From contig CBDESS010000001.1 of NCBI GenBank assembly GCA_965242605.1, positions 620,001 through 684,000 on the forward strand: a stretch of DNA of 64,000 bases, read 5' to 3'. Source of the stretch: JAAXHF01 sp965242605 (GTDB lineage: Bacteria; Desulfobacterota; Binatia; Bin18). Each line of letters begins with the position of its first letter. The first letter of the stretch is position 1. The translations under genes were made by a program, and so were the position numbers. A model generated the notes under the pieces. The model ran no database searches. It worked only from the letters and a program-made list of their open reading frames with translations, and was not told the DNA's origin. Shown in pieces: positions 15,644 to 24,800 of this stretch.

Positions 15644-16167
15644 ACCCGCACACTCCGTGAAGAACGATGCTGTCACCTTGCCGCATCCGGCCTGCGGGCC
15701 GGGTGTTGCGCTCAGACCGTCAAGCGTGTACCCTACTCTTTGTCAAACCGGTCTCCATCTGCCGGTTTTGGTGCAACGCATTCAAACCCGGCATTTGGGG
15801 GCCAGGGACGACGCATCACCAGCACCCCGTTTCTTGATTGAGGCGGGGTGTTGTCGTACTTGGGGCAATGCTGATTGTGTCCACGCTGTTGCAAGGCTTT
15901 GTCATCGTTCCATCCGAAGCAGCGGAGTGAACCCGCACCCTCCGCGAAGAACGATGCTGTCACCTTGCCGCATCCGGCCTGCGGGCCGGGTGTTGCGCTC
16001 AGACCGTCAAGCGTGTACCCTACTCTTTGTCAAACCGGTCTCCATCTGCCGGTTTTGGTGCAACGCACTCAAACCCGGCATTTGGGGGCCAGGGACGACG
16101 CATCACCAGCACCCCGTTTCTTGATTGAGGCGGGGTGTTGTCACTTGGGGGCCATGCTGATTGTGGT
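15603..16167 (+). repeat. Tandem direct repeat, 287-base period, two copies
   Basis: Copy 1 is about 15603-15882 and copy 2 about 15890-16167, offset by exactly 287 bases over most of their length with few substitutions. Each unit begins inside the last codons of the fragment gene. Each contains three potential hairpins: CCGGCC-TGC-GGGCCGG, AAACCGG-N10-CCGGTTT and CACCCCG-N14-CGGGGTG. No convincing protein is encoded. The 23-base palindrome GCATCCGGCCTxCGGGCCGG (15683 and 15970) recurs at 27085. The remaining stretch to 16373 shows no gene. Confidence 0.85.
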
Positions 16168-16373
16168 CCCGCTGGTCGCTGCGTCCTGCTCCGGGGTCGG
16201 AGCGGTACCAACACCGCTGGTTCCTGCTCCACAGTATCCATTGTACAAGCTCTGGCCCTTGTGCTAGAAGCTGGGCAGAGAGGCGTTCAATTCAGAAAAT
16301 GGCAGACGGCGCGGAGCCGTCATTTTCTGGTTTCACCACGAGCCTTGCTCACATGAGCAAAAAGGAGGATCGC

Positions 16374-18116
16374 ATGGCTGATTATGATCTGCTTATCAGA
16401 AACGGCACAATCATCGACGGCTTGCGGATGCCCGCGTACCGTGGGGACATCGGTATCCGGGCCGGGAAAATTGCCACTATGGGCAACATCGGAGGCAGCG
16501 CCGAGCGCGTTATCGATGCCACCGGGCTGATCGTGGCCCCGGGGTTCATGGACATTCACACCCACTACGACGCAGCACTCACCGGCTGGGACCCCTACGC
16601 TACGCTGTCAGGCTGGCACGGCGTGACAACGGTTGCCATCGGCAACTGCGGCTTCGGCTTTGCGCCGGTCCATCCAGAGGACCGCGAGCGGGCGATGTTG
16701 CGCATGGAACGGACAGAGACCATCCCCATGTCCATTATGCAGGCGTCAATGCGCTGGGACTGGGAGACCTTTCCCGAGTTCCTGGACAGCATTGAACGCC
16801 ACGGCATAGGCGTGAATGCGGCCTCGCTCATTCCCTACTCTCCGCTGCGCGCCTGGGTGATGGGGACAGACGCAGCCCGGGACCCGAACTACACGGCCAC
16901 CCAGGAGCAGGTCAACCAGATGAAGCACCTGGTCCGGGAAGGCATAGAGGCCGGCGGCTTTGGCTTCTCGGCCAGCTTCAGCATGGCCAACCGCGACTAC
17001 GACGGCGGCTATCTCCCGACTCATGTCGCCCCGCGCGAAGAATTTCTGGAAATGGCCAAGGTCATGCGCGAGTTCAACCGGGGCTCGATCGAATGGACTA
17101 TGGGCCACGCCCTGCAAGGTTTGGGGCGGGATTTCCTGGTTGAGTTGGCCAAGACCAGCGGCCGGCCGGTGAACTGGAACGCCATTATCTATGATCCGAC
17201 CAACCCGAGCGCCTGGCGCAGCCAGCTGGAATGGACAGAAAAGGTGTTTCGTGAGGCCGTGGTACTGCCGGTCAATATCTGCCTGCCGATCGAGTTTGAG
17301 TTCAGATTTGAGACCGTAGGGCTCTTTGACCAGTTGCCAGCCTGGAACGAAGCCACGGTAGGCACCCATGAAGAGCGTAAAGCCAAGCTGTCTGACCCGG
17401 CCCGGCGGGCGGCCCTCAGGCAGGATATGGAACAGACCCCGACGGTCATGGAGAAGCGGCGTCAGGATGGTGAGGCGGCCCAGATTTCCCTCTTCAACTG
17501 GGACAAGACAACGATTGCTGAGGTGTGTCTGGACAAGAACAAGCGCCTGGAGGGCCGAACGATCGCCGAGGTCGCCAAAGAGCAGGGCAAACACCCGGTT
17601 GACACCATGCTGGACCTGGCGGTCGAGGAGAATCTGAGCACCGAATTTGCCCTGCAGGACTTTATCAACGGCGACGAGGAAGCGGTCAGCGAGATTGTCA
17701 AGCACCCGCTCACCCTGATCGGCGCTTCGGACGGCGGTGCCCACACCAAATTCCTGACCACCGGTCGCTATCCGACCCACTTCCTCGGCCACTGGGTGCG
17801 CGATAAGCAGCTCATGTCCCTCGAAGAGGCGCACTGGCGGCTGTCCACCATGCTGGGCTGGGCCATCGGCATCCGCGACCGCGGCTGGCTGCGTGAGGGA
17901 ATGCCGGCAGACATCGTCGTCTACGACCTGGACAAGCTCCGCGTGTTGCCGATGGAGACCATCACCGACCTGCCGAACAACGACTGGCGGCGGGTCCAGA
18001 AGGCGGAGGGCTACCACTGCACGATCGTCAACGGAGCCGTCACCTTTGAGGGTCAGCAGTGCACCGGGGCGCTGCCGGGCAAGATGCTGCGCAGTTACGA
18101 TATGGCCGCCGAGTAA
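16374..18116 (+). CDS. N-acyl-D-amino-acid deacylase-like amidohydrolase (paralogue 1)
   Basis: 580 residues; the ATG at 16374 follows AAAGGAGGATCGC. The N-terminal beta domain (LLIRNGTIIDGLRMPAYRGDIGI, GLIVAPGFMDIHTHYDA) has the metal-binding HTHYD of D-aminoacylase and dihydroorotase-type amidohydrolases. WHGVTTVAIGNCGFGFAP, with its cysteine, is typical of the D-aminoacylase subgroup. Later IGASDGGAHTKFLTT holds the catalytic aspartate region, and the C-terminus rebuilds the small beta domain (VVYDLDKLRV, TIVNGAVTFEGQ). The real substrate may be an N-acyl amino acid or another cyclic amide. A same-length paralogue lies at 37810-39552. Strong terminator at 18160-18183. Confidence 0.88.
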   Translation: MADYDLLIRNGTIIDGLRMPAYRGDIGIRAGKIATMGNIGGSAERVIDATGLIVAPGFMDIHTHYDAALTGWDPYATLSGWHGVTTVAIGNCGFGFAPVHPEDRERAMLRMERTETIPMSIMQASMRWDWETFPEFLDSIERHGIGVNAASLIPYSPLRAWVMGTDAARDPNYTATQEQVNQMKHLVREGIEAGGFGFSASFSMANRDYDGGYLPTHVAPREEFLEMAKVMREFNRGSIEWTMGHALQGLGRDFLVELAKTSGRPVNWNAIIYDPTNPSAWRSQLEWTEKVFREAVVLPVNICLPIEFEFRFETVGLFDQLPAWNEATVGTHEERKAKLSDPARRAALRQDMEQTPTVMEKRRQDGEAAQISLFNWDKTTIAEVCLDKNKRLEGRTIAEVAKEQGKHPVDTMLDLAVEENLSTEFALQDFINGDEEAVSEIVKHPLTLIGASDGGAHTKFLTTGRYPTHFLGHWVRDKQLMSLEEAHWRLSTMLGWAIGIRDRGWLREGMPADIVVYDLDKLRVLPMETITDLPNNDWRRVQKAEGYHCTIVNGAVTFEGQQCTGALPGKMLRSYDMAAE

Positions 18117-18159
18117 GCCAGCCGGGCAGGGTTGGTCCTGCTGCGACCGTTCATGCCAG

Positions 18160-18183
18160 CGCCGGGTGAAAACCCGGCGTTTT
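18160..18183 (+). terminator. Rho-independent terminator after deacylase 1
   Basis: CGCCGGGT / ACCCGGCG stem of 8 base pairs with GAAA loop, followed by TTTTG. Confidence 0.7.
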
Positions 18184-18300
18184 GCCTGCTGGAAGATGTG
18201 TACGGTCTCATCTCATATTGATCTCGCAGAAGAAAAGCTGCTACAAGCATCGGCGTCCGAACGCGCCAGGCAACAAGCAAGCAGCAAGGAGGACAACGCG

Positions 18301-18771
18301 ATGCCGGTTGAAGAAGGAAAAGCCGCCCCGGCCTTTCGCCTCAAAGACACCGCCGGGAACCCGGTCTCCCTCAAAGATTTCACAGGTCAGGATGTCATTG
18401 TGTACTTCTATCCCAAGGACGACACCCCCGGCTGCACCAAAGAAGCGTGCGGTTTTCGGGATGTGTGGCACGATATCCGGCAGCGCGGCGCAACCGTACT
18501 CGGCATCTCCCCCGATGATGCGGCCTCACACCAGAGCTTCGTCTCCAAATACCAGTTGCCCTTTCCCCTGTTGTGCGACCCCGACAGGAAAGTCATGGCC
18601 AGGTACGGGGCCTACGGCGAAAAAATGCTGTACGGCAAAAAGACGCTTGGCGTCATTCGCTCAACGGTATGGGTGGGACCGGACGGGAAAGTAAAAAAAC
18701 ACTGGAAAAGAGTCGCCAAAGCCGCGGCTCATCCACAGCAGGTTTTAGACGCCCTGACCCAGGCCACCTGA
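18301..18771 (+). CDS. bcp: Thioredoxin-dependent peroxiredoxin (BCP/PrxQ)
   Basis: 156 residues from the ATG at 18301, preceded by AAGGAGGACAACGCG. YFYPKDDTPGCTKEACGFRD contains the peroxidatic cysteine (C in PGCT, about residue 45) and the resolving cysteine five residues later (C in KEAC), which is the atypical 2-Cys PrxQ arrangement. The C-terminal region (RSTVWVGPDGKVKKHWKRV) is also as in BCP. It reduces hydroperoxides in the cytoplasm with electrons from thioredoxin. It lies alone between the deacylase terminator and amt. Confidence 0.95.
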   Translation: MPVEEGKAAPAFRLKDTAGNPVSLKDFTGQDVIVYFYPKDDTPGCTKEACGFRDVWHDIRQRGATVLGISPDDAASHQSFVSKYQLPFPLLCDPDRKVMARYGAYGEKMLYGKKTLGVIRSTVWVGPDGKVKKHWKRVAKAAAHPQQVLDALTQAT

Positions 18772-18825
18772 CACCCCGGGGGCCGCTCGGGCAGACGGTG
18801 CCCCGCAACTGAACTGGAGGCGAGC

Positions 18826-20232
18826 ATGAACACACGCGGATGCAGACCGGGCAGAGTCGGCTGCCTGCTGGCGGCACTTGTACTGCTGCTGCCGGGCAGC
18901 ACCGAGGCGGCCGTAGGCGAGGAGGCGCAGTTCATCCTCAACACCTTCTCGTTTTTGATCTGGGGGTCGCTGGTGATGTGGATGTGCGCCGGCTTCACCA
19001 TGCTGGAGTCCGGCTCGGTGCGCACCAAAAACGCCTCGGTGATCTGTCTCAAGAACATCGGTCTGTACTCCATTGCCGGGCTGGCCTACTACATCATCGG
19101 CTACAACCTCATGTATGTTGATGTCAACGGCTCCTGGATCGGCTCTGTGACCTTTCTCTACGGACCGTCGCCCGATGAGCTGGCCCTGCTGTCCGGCCAG
19201 GAAGAGGCCCGGGCCGCGGTTGTCGGGAACGGCTACTCCACCATGTCCGACTGGTTCTTTCAGATGGTCTTTGTGGCCACCGCCGCCTCAATTGTGTCCG
19301 GCACCCTGGCCGAGCGGGTCAAGCTGTGGTCCTTCCTGCTCTTCACCGCCGTGCTCACGGCCATTATCTATCCTGTTGTCGGGGCCTGGACCTGGGGCGC
19401 AGGCTGGCTCAATCAGCTCGGTTTTCAGGATTTTGCCGGCTCCACCATCGTCCATTCAACCGGCGGCTGGGCCGCCCTGGCCGGGGCCATGATCGTCGGG
19501 CCACGGTCGGGCAAGTTCCGGGCCGACGGCAGCATCAAACCCACGCCGCCCTCAAACGTCCCGTTTGTGACCCTGGGCGTTCTCATCCTGTGGTTTGGCT
19601 GGCTGGGCTTTAACGGCGGCTCACAGCTCGCCCTGGGCGGTGTGAGCGACGCGGTGGCAATGGGCAATGTGCTGGCCAATACCAACCTGGCCGCGTCCGC
19701 GGGGGTCGTGACCGCCCTGTTTGCCTCGCGGCCCATACTTGGGCGGATCGACCTGCTGGCCATTCTCAACAGCGCCATTGCCGGCCTGGTCGCCATTACC
19801 GCCGGCCCGGACATTGTGGAGCAGCACTGGGCGGTCATCATCGGGGCGATTGGCGGCCTAGTGAGTCTGGGCGGCACAAAGCTGCTGGAGACGGTCAGGC
19901 TCGACGACGTGGTCGGCGCAATACCGGCCCACCTGTGCGCAGGTATCTGGGGCACCCTGGCGGTGTGTATCGCTGCCGGCGGCAATCTTGGCGTCCAGCT
20001 CCTGGGTGTGCTGGCGGTGGGGGCGTTCTCCTTTGGAACCTCCTGGCTGATGTGGATGGCCCTGGACAAGGGCTTGGGCGTCCGGGTCTCGCGTTCTGTT
20101 GAAGAGGTCGGCCAGGATTCAATGGAACTCGGCATCGAAGCCTACCCCGAGTTCGTGATTGTGCCGGACCCGGACGATGTTGAGGAACTGCACCGCGGCC
20201 AGGCCACGGCCTCCGAAGAGCCTCACAGCTGA
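18826..20232 (+). CDS. amt: Ammonium transporter
   Basis: 468 residues, with an N-terminal signal-like segment (LLAALVLLLPGSTEA) followed by about 11 membrane segments. FTMLESGSVRTKN at the end of TM1, FVATAASIVSGTLAERVKLWSF, and DFAGSTIVHSTGGWAALAGA with the pore histidine are Amt family signatures. The second pore region is IPAHLCAGIWGTLAV. The C-terminal cytosolic tail is rather long and acidic (ending EELHRGQATASEE). It conducts ammonium across the inner membrane. No glnK/PII gene is adjacent, which is uncommon for amt. The ATG follows CTGGAGGCGAGC. Confidence 0.95.
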   Translation: MNTRGCRPGRVGCLLAALVLLLPGSTEAAVGEEAQFILNTFSFLIWGSLVMWMCAGFTMLESGSVRTKNASVICLKNIGLYSIAGLAYYIIGYNLMYVDVNGSWIGSVTFLYGPSPDELALLSGQEEARAAVVGNGYSTMSDWFFQMVFVATAASIVSGTLAERVKLWSFLLFTAVLTAIIYPVVGAWTWGAGWLNQLGFQDFAGSTIVHSTGGWAALAGAMIVGPRSGKFRADGSIKPTPPSNVPFVTLGVLILWFGWLGFNGGSQLALGGVSDAVAMGNVLANTNLAASAGVVTALFASRPILGRIDLLAILNSAIAGLVAITAGPDIVEQHWAVIIGAIGGLVSLGGTKLLETVRLDDVVGAIPAHLCAGIWGTLAVCIAAGGNLGVQLLGVLAVGAFSFGTSWLMWMALDKGLGVRVSRSVEEVGQDSMELGIEAYPEFVIVPDPDDVEELHRGQATASEEPHS

Positions 20233-20274
20233 AGCGCCGGCCGATGACAGGACAAGAGAGAAAGGAAGTGTTTC

Positions 20275-21036
20275 ATGGCAGGAGTTGTTGACGGCAAAGT
20301 TGCGCTGATAACAGGCGGCAGCGGCGGCATTGGCCGGGCGACCTCGCTGGAGTTTGCCCGGCAAGGGGCCAGGGTCGTGGTGTCGGACCTGCTCGCTGAG
20401 GCGGGCCAGGAGACGGTTCAGCTCATCAGAGCTGCCGGCGGCGAAGCCACATTTATCAAAACCGATGTGACCCGGGCGGCTCAGGTCGAGGCCCTGCTCG
20501 AGCAGACGCTTGCGACCTACCGCGGCCTCGATTGCGCGTTTAACAACGCCGGCATCGAAGGCGGTATGGCCAAGACCGGCGACTACGCCGAAGACCGCTG
20601 GGACCAGGTCATCGACATTAACCTCAAAGGCGTCTGGCTGTGCATGAAGTACGAAATCCGGCACATGCTCAGCCACGGCGGCGGCGCGATTGTCAACACC
20701 GCTTCGGTCGCCGGCCTCGTCGGCTTTCGCCACGGCTCGGCCTATGTGGCCAGCAAGCACGGGGTGAATGGCCTGACCAGGACCGCGGCCCTCGAATATG
20801 CCAAGGCCGGCATCCGGGTCAACGCCGTGTGTCCTGGGGTCATCAGGACGCCGATGTTCGAGCGTGGCGCACAGAAAGACCCCCGCCTTGAAGAGCGCTT
20901 TGCCGCGGTCCATCCCATTGGACGGATCGGCCAGCCAGAGGAGATCGCCCGGGCTGTGGTCTGGCTGTGCTCCGCCGCGGCCTCATTTGTGACCGGGACC
21001 CAGATGCCGGTCGATGGCGGGTTTGTGGCCCAGTAA
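20275..21036 (+). CDS. SDR family NAD(P)-dependent oxidoreductase (paralogue 1)
   Basis: 253 residues, classical SDR. The cofactor motif TGGSGGIG follows residue 12, NNAG lies near 90, and the catalytic tyrosine and lysine are in SAYVASKHG (about residue 160). INLKGVWLCMKYEIRHML and the C-terminal GTQMPVDGGFVAQ are typical of the glucose-1-dehydrogenase/FabG-like group. Asp in VVSDL after the second strand favours NAD. It is similar to the SDR at 31663-32424 through most of its length (for example the shared LCMKYEI). A role in oxidising a hydroxyacyl or alcohol intermediate of the nearby CoA genes is an inference. Confidence 0.9.
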   Translation: MAGVVDGKVALITGGSGGIGRATSLEFARQGARVVVSDLLAEAGQETVQLIRAAGGEATFIKTDVTRAAQVEALLEQTLATYRGLDCAFNNAGIEGGMAKTGDYAEDRWDQVIDINLKGVWLCMKYEIRHMLSHGGGAIVNTASVAGLVGFRHGSAYVASKHGVNGLTRTAALEYAKAGIRVNAVCPGVIRTPMFERGAQKDPRLEERFAAVHPIGRIGQPEEIARAVVWLCSAAASFVTGTQMPVDGGFVAQ

Positions 21037-21100
21037 AGCCCCCTGCCTGAGCCGGGCGGCGACAGACATGACCGGGCGGCCCGCAAGCCGCCGGCACAGC

Positions 21101-23500
21101 CTAATACAACACCTGCCGCTCTTTGAGCCGGGCGATGCGCTCGGCAGAATACCCCAGGACATCCCGCATGACCTGCTCTGTATGTTGGCCGAGCAGCGGT
21201 GCCGGGGCCTGCACCCCGTTTGGCGATTCGGTCAGCAGCCAGGGAATGCCGGTATGCTTGCGGACGCCGATCTCGGCATGCGGCAGCTCGACAAAGAAGC
21301 CCCGCTGCCTGAGATGCGGGTCGTCGGCCAGGTCTTTGCTGTTCATGGACGGAAAGGCAGCAACGCCGGCGGCCTGCAAGGTCTGTGTCACCTGCCACTT
21401 GTCACGCTTTTCGGTCCAGGCGGTGACGATTTTTTCCAGCTCGTCCTCGTTGGCCTTGCGGTCTTGAGCGGTGCGGAAACGGGCGTCTGTGCCCAGCCCG
21501 CCCTGCTTCATAGCTCGGCACAACGCCCCCCACTCGGCGTCAGTGCCGCAGGCAATTGACACCCATTCGTCCTCGCCCGCGCACCGAAAACAGTTATGGG
21601 GGGCCATCAGCGGGTCACGGTTGCCCCGGCGGGTCGGCTCAACGCCGTTCATGACGTAGTCCATCCAGCCCTCAGACACCAGCGCGGCCACCGACTCCCA
21701 CAGTGAAACGTCAATGTACTGGCCTTTGCCGGTCCGTTTGCGGGCGGCCAGGGCCGCGGTCACGGCCACCGCCGCATGGATGCCGCTGTTGGGGTCGCCG
21801 TAGGAAATACCGACTTCCTGGGGCGGACCGCCGGCATAGCCGGTCATGGCCGACAGCCCGGTCAGCGGCGCAATGGCCGGGCCGTAGCCCATATAGTTCT
21901 TGAGCGGGCCGCTATGCCCGTAGCCGGAAATCGAGGCCATGATGATGTCGGGTTTGATCTGCACCAGGTCGTCATAGCCCAGGCCGAGGCGCTCCATCAC
22001 CCCGGTCGCAAAATTATCGACCACGACGTCACTGTTTTGAATCAACTCCTTGACCACGGCGAGACCCTCGGGTGTGGAGAAGTTGAGCAGCACACTCTTT
22101 TTGCCCAGGCTCCACTGGTTGAACAGCCCCGATCGGTTCACCCCGGCTTCCATGCCTGTGGGATACAGCGGTAAGCGGCGGGTCACATCAATGCGAGTGT
22201 TGGACTCGATTTTGATAACCTCGGCCCCCAGGTGGCTGAGATACATTGTGCCGTAGGGGCCGGCCCACACCCAGGTGAAGTCGGCCACGCGCACGCCCTC
22301 AAGGGGACGGCGCGTTGTGGGGCTGGGGGCCGGGGGCCGGGGATCGGGGGCCGGACGCAGGGCACTCAGGACCTCGTCGGTATGCTCGCCCAAGAGCGGG
22401 GCTGGACGGCGGAGCTGCCACCACGGCTCGCGCAGCCGGTAGGGCGGGCCAAGCTGGGTGACGGTCCCGGCTTGTGGCTGGCTCACCTCCACAAAGAAGT
22501 GTCTGGACCGCAGGTGTTCCTGCTTGCCCATCTGTTCCATGCCGAACACCGGCGCAAAACAGATCCGCCGCGACTGCGCCTCGTGCCACAGCTCTTCAAC
22601 CGTCCAGTCCTTGACCCACTCGGCCAGGTACATTTTCATCACGTCCTGGTTTTTGGCGCGCTCGGTAGCGTCGGCAAAAATCTCCCAGCCGGCCCACTCG
22701 GGATTGCCCATCAACTCGACAATCCGCTCCCACTGGTCTTCTTCAACCGCCAGCATGAAAATCAGCCCGTCTTTGCACTCGAAGATGCCCCACGGGTACA
22801 GCAGCCGTTTTCCCAGACGTGAAGCGATCCGGTCGCTGTAGGAGTAGTAGACAAAGTTCTGCTCCAGAAAGGCGGCGATGAAGGCCTGGGTGGACAGGTC
22901 GATATGCTCCCCATAGCCGGTGTCCAAGGCCCGATGATAGGCCGCCAGGGCTGCCATAGCACCGGACACCCCGCCCTGAAAGTCACATTGGTGGCCGGCG
23001 ACTTTCAACGGCGGGAGGTCTGGAAAGTCCGACGCGCCAGGACTCAGCCAGCCCCAGCCGCCACCGTGGGACACATTCAGCTCATAGGCATTATAGTCTT
23101 TGTACGGCCCGCTCAGACCAAAAGGCGTGATCGAACACATGACCAGCCGGGGGTTGAGCTGCCGAAAGGCGTTGTAGTCAATGCCCCGCTCGGCCATCCG
23201 GGTGGCCGGGTAATTGTGGACCACAATATCGGCCCAGGCGACGAGTTCGGCCAGCCGGTCCTGGCCCCGGGCCAGGTCGAGCGTGATGCCCCGCTTATTG
23301 GTATTCAGGGCCAGGAACAGGCCGCTCTTCTCCAGGTCGGCCACCCCGCCGGGGAACGGCCCACGCTGCCGGGCCACATCTCCGCCCGGTTCTTCGACCT
23401 TGACCACATCGGCCCCCAGGTCGGCCATGATCTTGCCGGCGTATGCGGCCGAGACCAGTTGTCCCAATTCTACAACCTTGACACCTTCGAGTCCTTGCAT
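21101..23500 (-). CDS. Tandem CaiB/BaiF (family III) CoA-transferase, two-domain fusion
   Basis: 799 residues, twice the usual length. Domain 1 (about 1-385) begins LEGVKVVELGQLVSAAYAGKIMADLGADVVKVEEP. Domain 2 (about 405-799) begins LEGVRVADFTWVWAGPYGTMYLSHLGAEVIKIE. A proline-rich linker (PAPDPRPPAPSPTT) joins them. Each half keeps the expected catalytic aspartate: HQCDFQGG in domain 1 and SYGDPNSG in domain 2. Family III enzymes move CoA between carboxylic acids and normally work as interlocked dimers, so the fusion may form a pseudo-homodimer or heterodimer. It converges with SDR 1 and diverges from the MaoC/P450 pair. Confidence 0.9.
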   Translation of the reverse strand: MQGLEGVKVVELGQLVSAAYAGKIMADLGADVVKVEEPGGDVARQRGPFPGGVADLEKSGLFLALNTNKRGITLDLARGQDRLAELVAWADIVVHNYPATRMAERGIDYNAFRQLNPRLVMCSITPFGLSGPYKDYNAYELNVSHGGGWGWLSPGASDFPDLPPLKVAGHQCDFQGGVSGAMAALAAYHRALDTGYGEHIDLSTQAFIAAFLEQNFVYYSYSDRIASRLGKRLLYPWGIFECKDGLIFMLAVEEDQWERIVELMGNPEWAGWEIFADATERAKNQDVMKMYLAEWVKDWTVEELWHEAQSRRICFAPVFGMEQMGKQEHLRSRHFFVEVSQPQAGTVTQLGPPYRLREPWWQLRRPAPLLGEHTDEVLSALRPAPDPRPPAPSPTTRRPLEGVRVADFTWVWAGPYGTMYLSHLGAEVIKIESNTRIDVTRRLPLYPTGMEAGVNRSGLFNQWSLGKKSVLLNFSTPEGLAVVKELIQNSDVVVDNFATGVMERLGLGYDDLVQIKPDIIMASISGYGHSGPLKNYMGYGPAIAPLTGLSAMTGYAGGPPQEVGISYGDPNSGIHAAVAVTAALAARKRTGKGQYIDVSLWESVAALVSEGWMDYVMNGVEPTRRGNRDPLMAPHNCFRCAGEDEWVSIACGTDAEWGALCRAMKQGGLGTDARFRTAQDRKANEDELEKIVTAWTEKRDKWQVTQTLQAAGVAAFPSMNSKDLADDPHLRQRGFFVELPHAEIGVRKHTGIPWLLTESPNGVQAPAPLLGQHTEQVMRDVLGYSAERIARLKERQVLY

Positions 23501-23648
23501 GCCGTCCCCTCTCTCGCATCTCCAGAAATTGAGTCTGCCATGATAGCCTGTTATCCCGGCTTTTCAACACGCGCCGGCTCTTGCACCCCGCGGTCAGGGT
23601 GCTATGCAGAAACGACGGCAAAAATGACGGAAGGAAAGAGAATCCCAC

Positions 23649-24797
23649 ATGGCCGAGCAACGTTTTTCCCTGATTACCGACGAATCCCTGGCTGCCCTTC
23701 GGCGACTGATCAATGTGCCGATTGAGGACTCGCTGGAGCCGTGGTGCTATGAGGCCACCCGCGACAATATCCGTCACTACGCCCACGGCATTGGTGACGA
23801 TAACCCGCTGTGGTGTGACCCCGACTATGCCGCCACAACGGCCTGCGGCACGCTGGTCGCTCCGCCGTCGTTTGTTTTTCCTCTGAACCGCATTCTGAGC
23901 GGCTATGTCGGCGGGCTGCCCGGTGTCCACGCCATGTGGGCCGGGGCCGATATCCGCTGGCATGGCCCCATGCTGCGCGGCGACGCCTTCACCACTAAGG
24001 CGTGGCTCAAAGACCTGATTGAGCACGACACCCGTTTTGCCGGTCGGGCGGTTCAGCAGGTCTACCATGTGGACTACTACAACCAGACCGGGCGGCTGGT
24101 TGCCAGCGGCGAGAGCTGGTGTTTTCGGACCGAGCGCGATACCGCGCGTGAGCAGGGCACCAAATACACCGCACTCAAACAACGCCAGCCCGTTCGCTAT
24201 TCGCGCGACGCTATCGCCCGCATCTTTGCCCAGTACGCCGAGGAAAAAATCCGGGGTGCGACCCCCCGCTATATTGAAGACGTACAGGTCAGCGACCGCC
24301 TGCCTACCATGGTCAAAGGCCCGATGACCGTGACGGGTTTTATCTGCTACGCCCAGGGCTGGGGCGGGCTGTATATTCGGGCCAACCGCCTGGCCTGGAA
24401 GCAACTCACAAAACATCCCGGCCTGGGTATCCCGGACCGCTTTGGCATCCCTGACGTGCCGGAGCGGGTACACTGGGACGGCGACCTGGCCGCCCGAGTC
24501 GGCACGCCCGACGCCTATGACTACGGACCGGAGCGTACATCGTGGATGACCCACCACCTGACCGACTGGATGGGCGACAGTGGCTTTCTGTGCCATATTC
24601 ATGTGGAAATCCGCCGCCACAACCCGGTCGGGGACACCCTGTATATTACCGGTGAGGTCAGGCGGATTTTTGAACACGACCATGCCCACTATGTCGAGGT
24701 TGCTCAGACAGCCAGGAACCAGAACGACGAGTTGTCTGTATGTGCGACAGCCACCATTCGGCTCCCGTCACGTGTGCCGTCACAGCGAAAGGAGTAG
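23649..24797 (+). CDS. MaoC-like dehydratase with FAS1-like N-terminal hotdog
   Basis: 382 residues, a double-hotdog layout. The N-terminal half (YEATRDNIRHYAHGIGDDNPLWCDPDYAA then LVAPPSFVFPLN) matches the MaoC_dehydrat_N/FAS1-like dehydratase pattern with its conserved D-P-L region. The C-terminal half (PMTVTGFICYAQGWGG, VRRIFEHDHAHYVEVAQTARNQNDE) resembles the second hotdog of large enoyl-CoA hydratases. It probably hydrates or dehydrates a bulky acyl-CoA. The next gene starts 3 bases after its stop, so it is likely co-translated with the P450. The ATG follows GGAAGGAAAGAGAATCCCAC. Confidence 0.82.
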   Translation: MAEQRFSLITDESLAALRRLINVPIEDSLEPWCYEATRDNIRHYAHGIGDDNPLWCDPDYAATTACGTLVAPPSFVFPLNRILSGYVGGLPGVHAMWAGADIRWHGPMLRGDAFTTKAWLKDLIEHDTRFAGRAVQQVYHVDYYNQTGRLVASGESWCFRTERDTAREQGTKYTALKQRQPVRYSRDAIARIFAQYAEEKIRGATPRYIEDVQVSDRLPTMVKGPMTVTGFICYAQGWGGLYIRANRLAWKQLTKHPGLGIPDRFGIPDVPERVHWDGDLAARVGTPDAYDYGPERTSWMTHHLTDWMGDSGFLCHIHVEIRRHNPVGDTLYITGEVRRIFEHDHAHYVEVAQTARNQNDELSVCATATIRLPSRVPSQRKE

Positions 24798-24800
24798 GCT

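Noticed and set aside
15603..16167. Retron or group II intron as explanation for the tandem repeat
   Set aside because: No reverse transcriptase gene is adjacent, and the units lack the inverted a1/a2 arrangement or intron domain V.
23295..24689. Open frame antisense to the MaoC-like gene and extending into the CoA-transferase
   Set aside because: It crosses two well-supported genes and its sequence is low in recognisable motifs.
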